Below, one piece after another: positions 8,735-17,649 of a stretch of 64,000 nucleotides of DNA. The position numbers were made by a program, and so were the translations under genes. Positions within the stretch are counted from its first letter, which is position 1. Every line of letters begins with the position of its first letter. A model generated the notes under the pieces. That model saw nothing but the letters and a program-made list of their open reading frames with translations, did no database searches and was not told where the DNA came from. The stretch spans positions 558,001 through 622,000 of the forward strand of contig NZ_CP054706.1 in NCBI RefSeq assembly GCF_016495865.1, given 5' to 3'. This DNA is from Salicibibacter cibi (lineage in GTDB: Bacteria > Bacillota > Bacilli > Bacillales > Marinococcaceae).

Positions 8735-9778
8735 CTATACCTGAACTTCATCATTTGAAATTGGATGAATACTGTGAAAAGGAAGCCCGGCCTCTAGCAT
8801 TGTCAATAACCCCGGTTTTTGCTGTGTAACAATTCGCTTCCCGGTATTGATGATCATGGAAGCGGTTGCGGTATCGCCGAAAATTCCGTTTGGGATAATG
8901 ACATGAATCGGGTCTGTTCCTTCGACGAAGATTTCATCTTTCGACTCGACGCCTAAAGCCATTGTTAACTCCATCTCTATGGTTACGTTTTCAGAAGTGG
9001 TTGCTTTAGCGGTTTGGTGTTGTCCACTGACCTCGCCACTTTTAAGCGTTAGCCAGGAAAGTTCATAGTCTTGGGCGGCAAATGTCGGTTCCAGTTTTGT
9101 CTCCAAATGTTCGATATACACGTTTAATCCGGCGGCAACGAGGCGAACGGTTTCCTCCAACCCGACATGGCCGATTTTCCCATCTTGAGCAAGTTGTCGA
9201 AATTCCTCTTCGCTTTTTCCTATCCCAACTTTTTTCTGTAATGGGACTCGCCGTTCTCTGACATTCGCTTGGCGAATCGCTTTCACCGAGCGGATGCGAT
9301 CCGTCACAGCTGTGGCGGTGAGTGGGAGGGAATCCATTACAAATCCGGGGTTGATGCCACTTCCAATAACGGATTGGCCTTTATTTTTCGCATATTCATT
9401 AATTTCATGGCTGAGAGACGGGTAGCGATCCCACGGATAGAGCATTTCTTCACAAGTGGTTATGACATGATAGCCATGATCAAGCAATTGTCGAATTTGT
9501 GGCCACACAGAAGGAACATTGGAACCGGTTGCATGAACGGCAATTTTTTGTTGATAAGGTTTGGCCTTCTCTGAGAGTTCAGAAATGTCGGAGACAACAA
9601 AGGTATCCTTTGGCCCTTCTCCGTGAAGCGTGGACGACAGCGGTTTTCCGATCAATTCCGGATCAATATCAACGCCGCCGATCACATCAAATGCTTCATC
9701 TGTCACTCCTTTCTTTAAAATCTCCTTTCCTATTGGGCCTAGCCCATAAGGAACAAGCGCAATTTTATCTTTTGTCAT
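8735..9778 (-). CDS. DapB-like / 2,4-diaminopentanoate dehydrogenase family oxidoreductase
   Basis: 347 aa from the ATG at 9778, chosen because AGGTGGGGG stands 7-8 bp upstream; a GTG at 9790 is the in-frame alternative. The N-terminus is a Rossmann nucleotide-binding fold (LVPYGLGPIGKEILKKG). The stretches VITTCEEMLYPW and GSGINPGFVMDSLPLTATA resemble the dihydrodipicolinate-reductase-like family that includes the NAD(P)H-dependent 2,4-diaminopentanoate dehydrogenase of ornithine breakdown. The linked LysR gene and TRAP transporter suggest oxidation of an imported amino acid or diamine, but no other ornithine-pathway gene is present, so the substrate is open. Confidence 0.65.
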   Translation of the reverse strand: MTKDKIALVPYGLGPIGKEILKKGVTDEAFDVIGGVDIDPELIGKPLSSTLHGEGPKDTFVVSDISELSEKAKPYQQKIAVHATGSNVPSVWPQIRQLLDHGYHVITTCEEMLYPWDRYPSLSHEINEYAKNKGQSVIGSGINPGFVMDSLPLTATAVTDRIRSVKAIRQANVRERRVPLQKKVGIGKSEEEFRQLAQDGKIGHVGLEETVRLVAAGLNVYIEHLETKLEPTFAAQDYELSWLTLKSGEVSGQHQTAKATTSENVTIEMELTMALGVESKDEIFVEGTDPIHVIIPNGIFGDTATASMIINTGKRIVTQQKPGLLTMLEAGLPFHSIHPISNDEVQV

Positions 9779-9915
9779 GGATTCCCCCACCTGCTTTCTC
9801 GTTGTTATTAATAAGGTAACATATATTAGTTTTGATTATAAATAATAATTGGTTATTTTCCTATAAGTATTTGTTATAATTTCCGAATACACAGCCTCTA
9901 GGAAGGATATATGGT

Positions 9916-10572
9916 ATGATCAAAGCAACAAATTCAAGTGTCATAAATGAAGGGAGAAATGTGCAAATGTGCCCACGAAAACCTTCTGATAAAACGAATA
10001 CGGTGAAAGAACAGCCGGAGTCATTCTCTTGGCCCAACGATCTCTACGAAAGTCCGCTCATCGAAGAAAGGTATGAAATGATCAACGGGATCCGTTATGA
10101 TTTATCACCTTCTCCAGGACTTGATCACCAGCTTTTGGCTACAAAAATGTCGAGTGTCATGCATGATACTTGTCAATCAAACGGCATTGTAGTCGTAGCG
10201 CCGATGGATGTACATTTGGATGAAGACAACGTATTACAACCGGATGTTATTTATATTTCCAATGAAAATATGGATATTGTTCACGGTCAAAAAATTGAAG
10301 GTCCGCCCGATCTTGTCGTGGAAATTTTGTCCCCGAGATCGGGAAAGCACGATAAAATACGAAAAAAAGCGGTATACGAACACTTTGGCATTCCCGAGTT
10401 TTGGGTTGTCGATCCCCCTCATGAGACCGTTGATCAATTCGTGTTGGACAAAGGAAACTATCATTTGCATGGAACATTCAGCGAGGACCATTTACTAATT
10501 TCGCCGAAACTGGCGTGTGTTCATATCGATCTAAAAACCTTGTTTCAAGAAAAAATAGAATATAGGCAGTGA
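9916..10572 (+). CDS. Uma2 family (DUF820) PD-(D/E)XK nuclease-like protein
   Basis: 218 aa from ATG 9916 (AGGAAGG about 9 bp upstream); GTG 9961 or ATG 9967, behind AGGGAG, are equally believable starts. The core has the Uma2 pattern: YEMINGIRYDLSPSPG, LQPDVIYIS carrying the catalytic-type Asp, PDLVVEILSP carrying the Glu, and a lysine-rich stretch before YEHFGIPEFWVVDP. The family has a restriction-endonuclease fold and its biological role is largely unknown. It stands alone, on the opposite strand to both flanking transporter operons. Confidence 0.85.
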   Translation: MIKATNSSVINEGRNVQMCPRKPSDKTNTVKEQPESFSWPNDLYESPLIEERYEMINGIRYDLSPSPGLDHQLLATKMSSVMHDTCQSNGIVVVAPMDVHLDEDNVLQPDVIYISNENMDIVHGQKIEGPPDLVVEILSPRSGKHDKIRKKAVYEHFGIPEFWVVDPPHETVDQFVLDKGNYHLHGTFSEDHLLISPKLACVHIDLKTLFQEKIEYRQ

Positions 10573-10617
10573 TGGGCATGAAAAGCTGCTCAGGTATTAC
10601 CGAACAGCTTACAATGC

Positions 10618-12129
10618 TTACGTTGATTGTGACGGTGTTTGTTTTCTTCTTCTTTTTCTTTTAAACCATGCGCTCGACAACGGAAAGATGATCGACAGGA
10701 GCGTTAATATTCCAAGTACAATGGTGATGGGTGAAGCGAATAGAATTCCAAGTGCATTATCATAGATCACTAGTGAGCGCTGAAATTCTTGTTCTAAATC
10801 TCCTCCGACAATTAACGCGAGAATGAGCGGTACGACCGGATAGTCCATGACCCGCATTAAAAGCCCAATAACCCCGGCAATCAACAAGATATAAAAATCA
10901 ACCGTGCTATAGCCAAGGGTGTATACCCCAATAAAGGATAGAAGAAGAATAATAGGATATAATACTTTTGGAGGCGTATGCAACACCTTCATTAGCACAC
11001 CGACTAACGCAATGTTAAGGATGACAAGAATAATATTTCCTATGAACATACTATTAATTAACGTCCACACAAGATCCGGGCTATCTTCAAAAAGCAAAGG
11101 CCCCGGGGTTATCCCGATCATGATTAAGGCACCAAGCATAACCGCCGTTGCCCCTGAACCGGGGATCGCCATTGTTAATGTCGGGATTAATGCACCGACA
11201 GCAGAAGCGCTGTTTGCAGATTCAGGTGCAACTAACCCTTCTACTTTTCCTTTTCCGTATTCTTCAGGTTTTTTTGATAGTGATCTTTGCGCGCTGTAGG
11301 CAAACAGGGAAGAGATCGTCCCTCCGGATCCCGGCAAAGCACCGAGGATAAAACCAATGGGTCCGCTCCGTATAATGGGGGCTAAAGAACGCTTCCATTG
11401 TTCTTTTGTGAACCATTTACTTCCAATTTTGTGATTTGTAGTTTTTGGCTGATTCGTATTGAACAAATTATAAAGCACTTCACCGATGGCATAAATACCA
11501 ATAATGACTACAATGAAATCAACGCCTTCGATTAATTCCGGGATGCCAAAAGTAAATCGCTGAACTTCCGATTGTAAATCAACCCCAATGGTCGCAATCC
11601 CCAAACCGATAAACATCGAAAGGAACCCTTTGATCGTATTCCCTACAGACAACGTTACAACAATCGATAAAGCAAATAAAAATAGCAATACAAATTCCGC
11701 GGGGCCGAAGTTTAATGCAAAATCAGCAAGTGGGATGGCTAGAAAAATAAATCCAAAAATAGCCATAATGCCGCCAAAAAGTGACGCGATTGCAGCAATG
11801 GACATGGCTTGCCCGGCTTGTCCGTTTTTCGTCATCGGATAACCATCAAAAGTAGCTGCGACCGAAGATCCGTCTCCGGGTGTATTGATTAAAATCGAAC
11901 TTCTTGAACCACCGAATAAAGCTCCGTAATAAATAGCGGCCATTAATATTAAGGCGCTCACAGGCTCCATTCCAAACGTTAATGGAATGAGCACAGCAAT
12001 CCCCGTAGCAGGGCCCAATCCCGGCAAAATACCGACAATGGTTCCCAACAACGCTCCTAATAACAGTAGCAACAAATTAATCGGCTGTAGTGCAGTGACC
12101 AGCCCATCAAGAATGATACTCATATCCAT
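10618..12129 (-). CDS. tctA: Tripartite tricarboxylate transporter permease TctA
   Basis: 503 aa from ATG 12129 (MDMSIILDGL); an upstream TTG at 12138 is possible. It has about twelve hydrophobic segments, the family hallmark GTIVGILPGLGPATGIA near the N-terminus, and a second related motif (GFILGALPGSGGTISS) in the middle. TctA is the large membrane subunit of sodium-dependent tripartite tricarboxylate transporters. It is last in a tctC-tctB-tctA operon on the minus strand, about 20 bp after tctB. The substrate is likely citrate or a related di- or tricarboxylate, in line with the CitA/CitB-like regulators encoded next door. The C-terminus is a short basic tail. Confidence 0.93.
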   Translation of the reverse strand: MDMSIILDGLVTALQPINLLLLLLGALLGTIVGILPGLGPATGIAVLIPLTFGMEPVSALILMAAIYYGALFGGSRSSILINTPGDGSSVAATFDGYPMTKNGQAGQAMSIAAIASLFGGIMAIFGFIFLAIPLADFALNFGPAEFVLLFLFALSIVVTLSVGNTIKGFLSMFIGLGIATIGVDLQSEVQRFTFGIPELIEGVDFIVVIIGIYAIGEVLYNLFNTNQPKTTNHKIGSKWFTKEQWKRSLAPIIRSGPIGFILGALPGSGGTISSLFAYSAQRSLSKKPEEYGKGKVEGLVAPESANSASAVGALIPTLTMAIPGSGATAVMLGALIMIGITPGPLLFEDSPDLVWTLINSMFIGNIILVILNIALVGVLMKVLHTPPKVLYPIILLLSFIGVYTLGYSTVDFYILLIAGVIGLLMRVMDYPVVPLILALIVGGDLEQEFQRSLVIYDNALGILFASPITIVLGILTLLSIIFPLSSAWFKRKRRRKQTPSQST

Positions 12130-12148
12130 CGTCTTCAAACCTTCCCCT

Positions 12149-12598
12149 CTACGGCAAACTGATCTCCAATAGCTGGCTGAATATATACCAAGAACTAAAC
12201 GAGAAGATCAATGTTACTGTTAGATTTAATACCCATCTGCGATAACCGTTTAGATAAAACATTAATGCTCCCAAAAATAAAAGCGTAGCAATCAGAAAAC
12301 CTAGCCATTCAAAAATCAGGGCATAACCGACACATAAAGCAAGTATGACGCCGATGATTTTAAGTGAATCCTTTTTGATAAGTGCAGCCAGATCTTCATT
12401 AGTCTCCACATTCTCTGTCCGTACGTTAATTAAATCGATCACTGCAAAAACCAATATTCCTGCAGCGACAATCGTCGGGAAGTATCTTGGTGCATAGGGA
12501 TCTCCCAACAGCGCCGAAGGCAATTGAAAGATCATGATTAGATAAATAAGACTTATCGTGATGAAAAAAATAGGAAATGATAGGCGTACTGCTCTCAT
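12149..12598 (-). CDS. tctB: Tripartite tricarboxylate transporter small membrane subunit TctB
   Basis: 149 aa with four hydrophobic segments: one at the N-terminus (LSFPIFFITISLIYLIMI), one after the loop PYAPRYFPTIVAAG, and two near the C-terminus. The pattern, including the PRxFP loop, matches TctB/DUF1468. It lies between tctC (16 bp upstream) and tctA, and is too small and divergent to be placed without that context. Confidence 0.85.
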   Translation of the reverse strand: MRAVRLSFPIFFITISLIYLIMIFQLPSALLGDPYAPRYFPTIVAAGILVFAVIDLINVRTENVETNEDLAALIKKDSLKIIGVILALCVGYALIFEWLGFLIATLLFLGALMFYLNGYRRWVLNLTVTLIFSFSSWYIFSQLLEISLP

Positions 12599-12614
12599 TT
12601 GTTCTGAAACCTCC

Positions 12615-13589
12615 CTATGGCGCGAGTTCTACGCTTTCAATGATTTCTTCAAAAAATTCTTCTTCCTCTTCCAGAAACGCTTCAGTCTCTTCCCTATCCA
12701 TATATAACTGATCCAAGTCGTTATTCTCCAAGTCCGTCTGAAATTGCTCTGTTTCAACCGCAGAACTTAATATTTCTTCCCAAGCTTCCGCTTCGTCTTT
12801 CGTCATGTCCGGGGGTCCCATAATGCCACGCCAATGGGGGAATACGACATCGATGCCTTCCTCCTGCAAGGTTGGCACATCCTGAAATTCCTCAAGCCTT
12901 TCAGGTGAACTAACCGCTAAAATATCGACTTCATCGGCCTCATACTGTTCAACCATATCCGAGATAGAGTTCACCAAAATATCAACGTGCCCACCGAGGA
13001 TGGGGTTCATAGCGTCGCCGCCGCTATCATAAACAAGGAAGTTTAACTCTTCCGGATCTACTCCGGCTTCTAAGGCGGTTTGTACAAAGGAAAGATGGTT
13101 TCCGCTTCCCAGGGACGGGCTAACAGATATACTCAAGGATTCAGGATCTTCTCTGAGTTGATCCATCACCTCATCAATATTATCAAATTCTGCATCTGCA
13201 CGAACGGCAACTCCCAACCATTCTGTGGAGAGCATTCCAAGTTGAGTGAAATCTTCGTGGTGAAGGTCCGTTTGTCCGAGTAGATTCCCTGTCAGCAGCA
13301 AGCTTGAATTTACGGAAACAACATGTGGGTCGTCCTGTTGCAATAAATATTGCCACCCTACTTCACCGCCACCTCCCGGCTGATTAACAACCGTGACGTT
13401 TTCGTCTGTCTGATCATCCTGGATGATCGATTGCTGCACGGTACGTGCTTGCATATCCCAACCGCCCCCCGGGGAAGCGGGTGCGACAATTTCAATGGGA
13501 CGTTCAGGGAAAGCGTCTTCATTGCTTTGACTTGACTCTGAACACCCTGCCATTGATAGAGCAGCAAGGATAAATATGAGCTTGCGCAT
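12615..13589 (-). CDS. tctC: Tripartite tricarboxylate transporter substrate-binding lipoprotein TctC
   Basis: 324 aa. The N-terminus carries a lipobox (SMAGC), predicting a lipid-anchored surface receptor. The family signature FPERPIEIVAPASPGGGWD follows, with NQPGGGGEVGWQYLLQ and the FPHWRGIMGP region later. TctC captures the carboxylate and hands it to TctAB. First gene of the operon; the ATG has AGAGGTG just upstream. The 220-bp gap ahead of it holds the terminator of the two-component operon and a large inverted repeat (13766-13801) that may be part of its control region. The C-terminus is strongly acidic. Confidence 0.92.
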   Translation of the reverse strand: MRKLIFILAALSMAGCSESSQSNEDAFPERPIEIVAPASPGGGWDMQARTVQQSIIQDDQTDENVTVVNQPGGGGEVGWQYLLQQDDPHVVSVNSSLLLTGNLLGQTDLHHEDFTQLGMLSTEWLGVAVRADAEFDNIDEVMDQLREDPESLSISVSPSLGSGNHLSFVQTALEAGVDPEELNFLVYDSGGDAMNPILGGHVDILVNSISDMVEQYEADEVDILAVSSPERLEEFQDVPTLQEEGIDVVFPHWRGIMGPPDMTKDEAEAWEEILSSAVETEQFQTDLENNDLDQLYMDREETEAFLEEEEEFFEEIIESVELAP

Positions 13590-13720
13590 GTATATTCACC
13601 TCTTTAGTAATCGTTTTCATGAATGCTTGATACAATCTATCATGTTCACCAATTCGACAACAATATTTCATACATATATCATTTATTATCTATTTTTGCC
13701 TTTTTGTCCTTTAAAACCAC

Positions 13721-13750
13721 AAATAAAAACACCCTTCGCAAAGGATGTTT
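13721..13750 (-). terminator. Rho-independent terminator of the two-component operon
   Basis: On the minus strand AAACATCCTT, loop TGCG, AAGGGTGTTT is followed by TTATTT. One U-G pair is needed; the rest is Watson-Crick. It lies about 60 bp past the response-regulator stop. Confidence 0.7.
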
Positions 13751-13765
13751 AATCTTGCGTTTTTA

Positions 13766-13801
13766 GTAGGTAAGAAAGTATAAATTAACTTTCTTACCTA
13801 C
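13766..13801. repeat. Perfect 14-bp inverted repeat with 8-bp spacer
   Basis: GTAGGTAAGAAAGT (13766-13779) and its exact reverse complement (13788-13801) flank an AT-only loop. Neither side has a T-tract, so it is not a classical terminator. It sits between the response-regulator stop and tctC and may be an operator or an RNA stem. Confidence 0.75.
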
Positions 13802-13811
13802 ATAAGTGCAG

Positions 13812-14504
13812 CTAAGGTTTTTCGCCAAGCTTTCTAACATATACACGTTCCGGGCGTCCGATCACCCCATAATTTAGCTTCGGTTCGGCTTTTGAGGCGG
13901 AAACGAGATATTCCAGGTATCGTCTTGCTGTTGTACGGGAGATGCCTACAGCCTCACATGTCTCATCGATGGTCAATCCTTCTTTTGCATGGGAGAGTTG
14001 TTCTTCTACCGTTTCCAATGTGATCAAATCAATGCCGGTAGGCAGTTCGCTTTGCTTACCGGGGGAACGTTTGCTTCCCGAGTGCCCAAATAGATGCGCA
14101 ACATCTTTCGATCGAAAGGGGTGTTTTTCCTTAAACCATTCATGGTCTCTTAGATAACGTGCAACCACTTGCTGAAAATCCGAAGCTGACACTGGTTTTA
14201 TAAAATAATAATATACCCCGTGACGCTTAGCGATTAATAAATCATTGCGATCATCCGACGCAGATATAATGATCACGTCGACATGAGGATAGTTCGTCCG
14301 AATGAATGACAGTAGCGCTGTCCCATGTATATCCGGAAAATAAATATCAAGTAAAATCAGTTGGGGTTGTTCTTTTGCCAAAAGTGCTTTTAATTCTTCG
14401 CCGTTTAACGCTTTGCCGACGACATGGATGGAGGAAAAGGCCTGTAAGTATTGTTCGTGTAACAGGGATACACGATAATCGTCTTCTGCGATGATGACGT
14501 TCAT
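13812..14504 (-). CDS. CitB/DcuR-like response regulator
   Basis: 230 aa from ATG 14504, selected because TTAGGAG lies 8 bp ahead; two further ATGs sit 6 and 9 bp upstream. The receiver domain (1-120) has the acidic pair IIAEDDYRV, the phospho-acceptor Asp in LILLDIYFPD, and a conserved Lys in YYFIKPVSASD. The C-terminal half holds an unusual winged HTH (IDETCEAVGISRTTARRYLEYLV) as in CitB/DpiA regulators of di- and tricarboxylate uptake. The sensor gene ends 11 bp upstream. Most likely target: the divergently placed transport genes nearby (tctCBA and the AbrB-like protein). Confidence 0.88.
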   Translation of the reverse strand: MNVIIAEDDYRVSLLHEQYLQAFSSIHVVGKALNGEELKALLAKEQPQLILLDIYFPDIHGTALLSFIRTNYPHVDVIIISASDDRNDLLIAKRHGVYYYFIKPVSASDFQQVVARYLRDHEWFKEKHPFRSKDVAHLFGHSGSKRSPGKQSELPTGIDLITLETVEEQLSHAKEGLTIDETCEAVGISRTTARRYLEYLVSASKAEPKLNYGVIGRPERVYVRKLGEKP

Positions 14505-14515
14505 ACCCATCACTC

Positions 14516-16084
14516 CTAATGTTTAGGTAAGTATAACGAAAAAACTGTACCTCCTTCAACGGGGCTTGAAACATCAACGTTACCCCCGTACTTCCGTGCG
14601 GTTTCCAACACATTGGACAGGCCGAAGCCACGCCCTTCTCCTTTATAAGAAGAACCTTTTTGAAATATTTCCGATTGCAATTCCCGGTCGATGCCCGGTC
14701 CCGAATCTTGGACATCGATTACAATGTCGTTTCCTATGTCCGTAATAAATACAGTGATTTCTTTTTTAATCTCCGAAGCAACTTCTTCAATGGCATTATC
14801 GAGCAAATTTCCGAGCATGACAGCCACGTCGGATGCCGGGTAGGATGTTCGTTCAAGCGTGCTATTTTCATCCACCCATAAATGAATTTTTTTCTCTGCT
14901 GCTTTTGCCATTTTTCCGAGAAGAATTGCTTGGGCTCCGGGGTCTTTAATCGAGTGAAAAAGAGGCATTGTTGTTGTCGAAACGGTCGTTTCTTTCTCAA
15001 TTAATTCAAGCGCTTCTTTGTCATTTCCCAATTGCAGCAATCCCATAATGACGTAAAGCTTATTTTTATATTCGTGCGCTTGCGCACGCAATCCATCAGA
15101 GTATCCCTGTACTTGAATGATCGTTTCCCGAAGTTGTTTCATGTCGGTTTTATCCCGAAAACTGCAAATGGCACCGACGATTTGTTCTCCGTCATAAAGC
15201 GGACGCCGGTTTGCAATTAACACTTGATCGTTATGCATACGTTCATCGTCATCAACAATATCGCCATTTTCCAACGTTTCCGATAATCCAAGCACATCGA
15301 TGAACACACTTTCCTCCGTAAGGTTCAGATCATTCAATATCGTTTGTGCTGCCGGGTTTAACAAGGTTACTTGTTTTTCTTGATTAACAGCAACTACACC
15401 TTCTTTTACAGAATCGAGCATCCCTTCCCGTTCTCGATATAATCCGGCAATTTCCGCCGGTTCCATTCCCAGTGTATCACGACGAATATTTTTTCCGAGG
15501 ATGATCGCGCCTCCAATGCTTCCGACAACACCCAATATTGCTACAAAGCCCAGGCGCAGTAATTTGTCAAAAACCGAGGCGTTAATATCTTCATACAAAT
15601 ATTCAACCGTTACCGCACCTACGACTTGATCTGCTTCCCCCACCGATTCATAGATGGGAGCAGTTGTCACCATTGATGGGCCGAAAACACCATCATCTTC
15701 TTCAGTGATAAAAGAACCAAATGCGATAGCCGAGGTAAACTGACCATCATCCACGTTTTCGCCTATTTTTTCATCTTCTGGGTGATAGACATAATAGCCA
15801 TCATGCGAAACAGCGGTGATGATCGGGTTATCTGCTTGCAGTTGAAGCTGATTAATAATCTCTTGAGCCTCCATTTGTTCATCATTGGTAATTGCTTCTG
15901 CCATTGCAGGCATAAAAGCAAGGCTATTTGCTGCCTGCCTTGATAATTGAGCATACTCTTGCTCTACATTTTGAATTTCTATCTTTGCAAAAATAGCCAT
16001 CCATACGAACAAAAGTAAGAATGTTATTAACAAGAAAATGGAAACAATACGCGTGCGAACGGTTGCGTGTTTAAAGAGGCGCAT
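14516..16084 (-). CDS. CitA/DcuS-like sensor histidine kinase
   Basis: 522 aa from ATG 16084 (CAGGAGG 8 bp upstream); an in-frame ATG at 16123 lacks such a site. Two membrane helices (about 10-30 and 180-200) enclose an extracellular Cache/PAS-like sensor domain, followed by a cytoplasmic PAS region (LLNPAAQTIL). The phospho-acceptor is His in RAQAHEYKNKLYVI, the short SpoOB-like dimerisation helix of this family, then the ATPase with GNLLDNAIEEV, DSGPGI and GRGFGLSNV. The family senses external citrate, fumarate or related acids, which fits the adjoining tct genes. Cognate regulator follows directly. Confidence 0.9.
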   Translation of the reverse strand: MRLFKHATVRTRIVSIFLLITFLLLFVWMAIFAKIEIQNVEQEYAQLSRQAANSLAFMPAMAEAITNDEQMEAQEIINQLQLQADNPIITAVSHDGYYVYHPEDEKIGENVDDGQFTSAIAFGSFITEEDDGVFGPSMVTTAPIYESVGEADQVVGAVTVEYLYEDINASVFDKLLRLGFVAILGVVGSIGGAIILGKNIRRDTLGMEPAEIAGLYREREGMLDSVKEGVVAVNQEKQVTLLNPAAQTILNDLNLTEESVFIDVLGLSETLENGDIVDDDERMHNDQVLIANRRPLYDGEQIVGAICSFRDKTDMKQLRETIIQVQGYSDGLRAQAHEYKNKLYVIMGLLQLGNDKEALELIEKETTVSTTTMPLFHSIKDPGAQAILLGKMAKAAEKKIHLWVDENSTLERTSYPASDVAVMLGNLLDNAIEEVASEIKKEITVFITDIGNDIVIDVQDSGPGIDRELQSEIFQKGSSYKGEGRGFGLSNVLETARKYGGNVDVSSPVEGGTVFSLYLPKH

Positions 16085-16252
16085 AGTAAAATCCTCCTGT
16101 TTACGATGACGGCGATGGGTCATTGCGTGTCTCTATATTTTATCTTATGGTTATCAAGATGGCCAATCGGCGTTAAAATATGAGGTGGGTATGAAGCAAA
16201 GGATTGACAGAAGGAAGCGTATAGGAACATGACATGAAGAAAGCCGTGTATA

Positions 16253-17284
16253 ATGATGAGGGTTTATAAGCTATTGTTTCTAGCCGTGGCACTAATGGTC
16301 GGAGGTTTTTTTTCATCGATAGGTGTTCCGGCCGGTTGGTTGCTTGGCGGTTTGCTGACAGGAATATTTTATGGGTTATTTATACGTGCGTTTGATTTTT
16401 CCGGATGGCCGTTTCAAATGGCCTTGGCGATGGTAGGCATAAATATCGGAATTATCATGGAGTCAGACTTATTTCAGCAATTAACCCATTATCTTTTTCC
16501 ATTATTTATTACATTAGTGTTAACGCTGCTAACCGGGCTTTTACTTGGTATCTTTCTTGATCGTTGGACAGATCTGGATCGACGAACCGCTTTTTTTTGT
16601 ACAATTCCGGGAGGGGCATCAGAAGTAATTGCGATTTCCAGTGACTACGGAGCGGATCAACGTATCGTTGCTTCCTTTCATACTGCGCGAATTACGATGT
16701 TTGTGCTCATTATCCCGTTTGGCATAGGGATGGTGTATGGACAAGGAAATATGGACATGCCATCGGAAGCGCTGCTAATCCCAACAACTTTACAGATTTC
16801 TTTTTTCGCCATCATTATTTTGGGGTCCTATGTTTTGAATCGACTCATTTCTTTTCCGGGCGGTATTTTGATCTACTCTATTGCATTCGGATTTCTGGGT
16901 AGTGAATTTGTCGTCAATATCGGTGAGGTGCCTGGATATGTTTCCGGAATAGGGCAAGGATTAATCGGAGCCATGGTCGGCATACGTTTCGAAAGAAGTA
17001 CCGTTGTGCGATTAAAATCAATTGGATTTGCAAGTTTGAAGGTGCTGGGCCTGTACCTCTTATGCAGCCTTGGGATTGCCGTATTGTTTTTTTGGTTAAC
17101 GCCCCTTTCCTATTTGACGAGCCTTTTAAGTACAGTCCCGGCCGGTGCGGCCGAAATGGCCTCAACAGCCGTTGCGCTGCAAATCGAACCGACGCTTGTT
17201 GCGAGCTTACATATTATACGCGTGATCTCCATTTTTATCGTTTTGCCTTTCTTGTTTCGGTGGTTGATGAAGGACAGGTCATGA
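16253..17284 (+). CDS. AbrB family membrane protein (PF05145)
   Basis: 343 aa, about ten hydrophobic helices in two related halves (GVPAGWLLGGLLTGI near the start; PGGASEVIAISSDYGAD in the first half matched by VPAGAAEMASTAVAL in the second). Despite the name this is an integral membrane family, not the DNA-binding AbrB. Members are often next to Tct transporters and citrate-type two-component systems, as here, and may be carriers. It is transcribed away from the sensor kinase gene with a 170-bp gap. The start has a poor ribosome site, so the N-terminus could be a few residues shorter. Confidence 0.75.
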   Translation: MMRVYKLLFLAVALMVGGFFSSIGVPAGWLLGGLLTGIFYGLFIRAFDFSGWPFQMALAMVGINIGIIMESDLFQQLTHYLFPLFITLVLTLLTGLLLGIFLDRWTDLDRRTAFFCTIPGGASEVIAISSDYGADQRIVASFHTARITMFVLIIPFGIGMVYGQGNMDMPSEALLIPTTLQISFFAIIILGSYVLNRLISFPGGILIYSIAFGFLGSEFVVNIGEVPGYVSGIGQGLIGAMVGIRFERSTVVRLKSIGFASLKVLGLYLLCSLGIAVLFFWLTPLSYLTSLLSTVPAGAAEMASTAVALQIEPTLVASLHIIRVISIFIVLPFLFRWLMKDRS

Positions 17285-17320
17285 TGCCGAGAAAGTTGAG
17301 GTGATATCCCTGCCTACGTA

Positions 17321-17395
17321 TATCAACCGAAACCGGCGGTTTATCAGCTGGAAATCGAAGGATATCAGCCAAAATCGATGATTTATCAGCCAAAC
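17321..17395 (+). repeat. 21-bp periodic TATCAGCC repeat, four copies (locus B)
   Basis: TATCAACC 17321, TATCAGCT 17342, TATCAGCC 17363 and 17384: exact 21-bp spacing, 37 bp past the AbrB-family stop. It is the same element as at 3993 (inverted) and 57568. The rest of the 17285-17649 gap holds a terminator and an AT-rich upstream region for fruR; no gene is seen. Confidence 0.8.
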
Positions 17396-17508
17396 GTCCA
17401 TTAGGCATCCGTTCGCAGCGGCTGGACTTGGGAAATGCAGGGTAGCGGTTAACGATGAAGAGCTCATGGTAGATGGGATACTTTGTAGCAAGTAGAACAC
17501 AATCGCAA

Positions 17509-17545
17509 GGGAAGCTGTTAATGAAGCAGCTTCCCTATTCTTTTT
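17509..17545 (+). terminator. Rho-independent terminator upstream of fruR
   Basis: GGGAAGCTG (17509-17517) pairs perfectly with CAGCTTCCC (17527-17535), followed by TATTCTTTTT. It separates the AbrB-family gene from the fructose operon. Confidence 0.85.
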
Positions 17546-17649
17546 CAATTATTTCGCGGTATATGATCGAATTTGAATGTTTTTGATTGACTTTAAATGA
17601 AAATGAATATATTCTAATATGTATACGCTTACTAAAGACGAGGTGTGTA

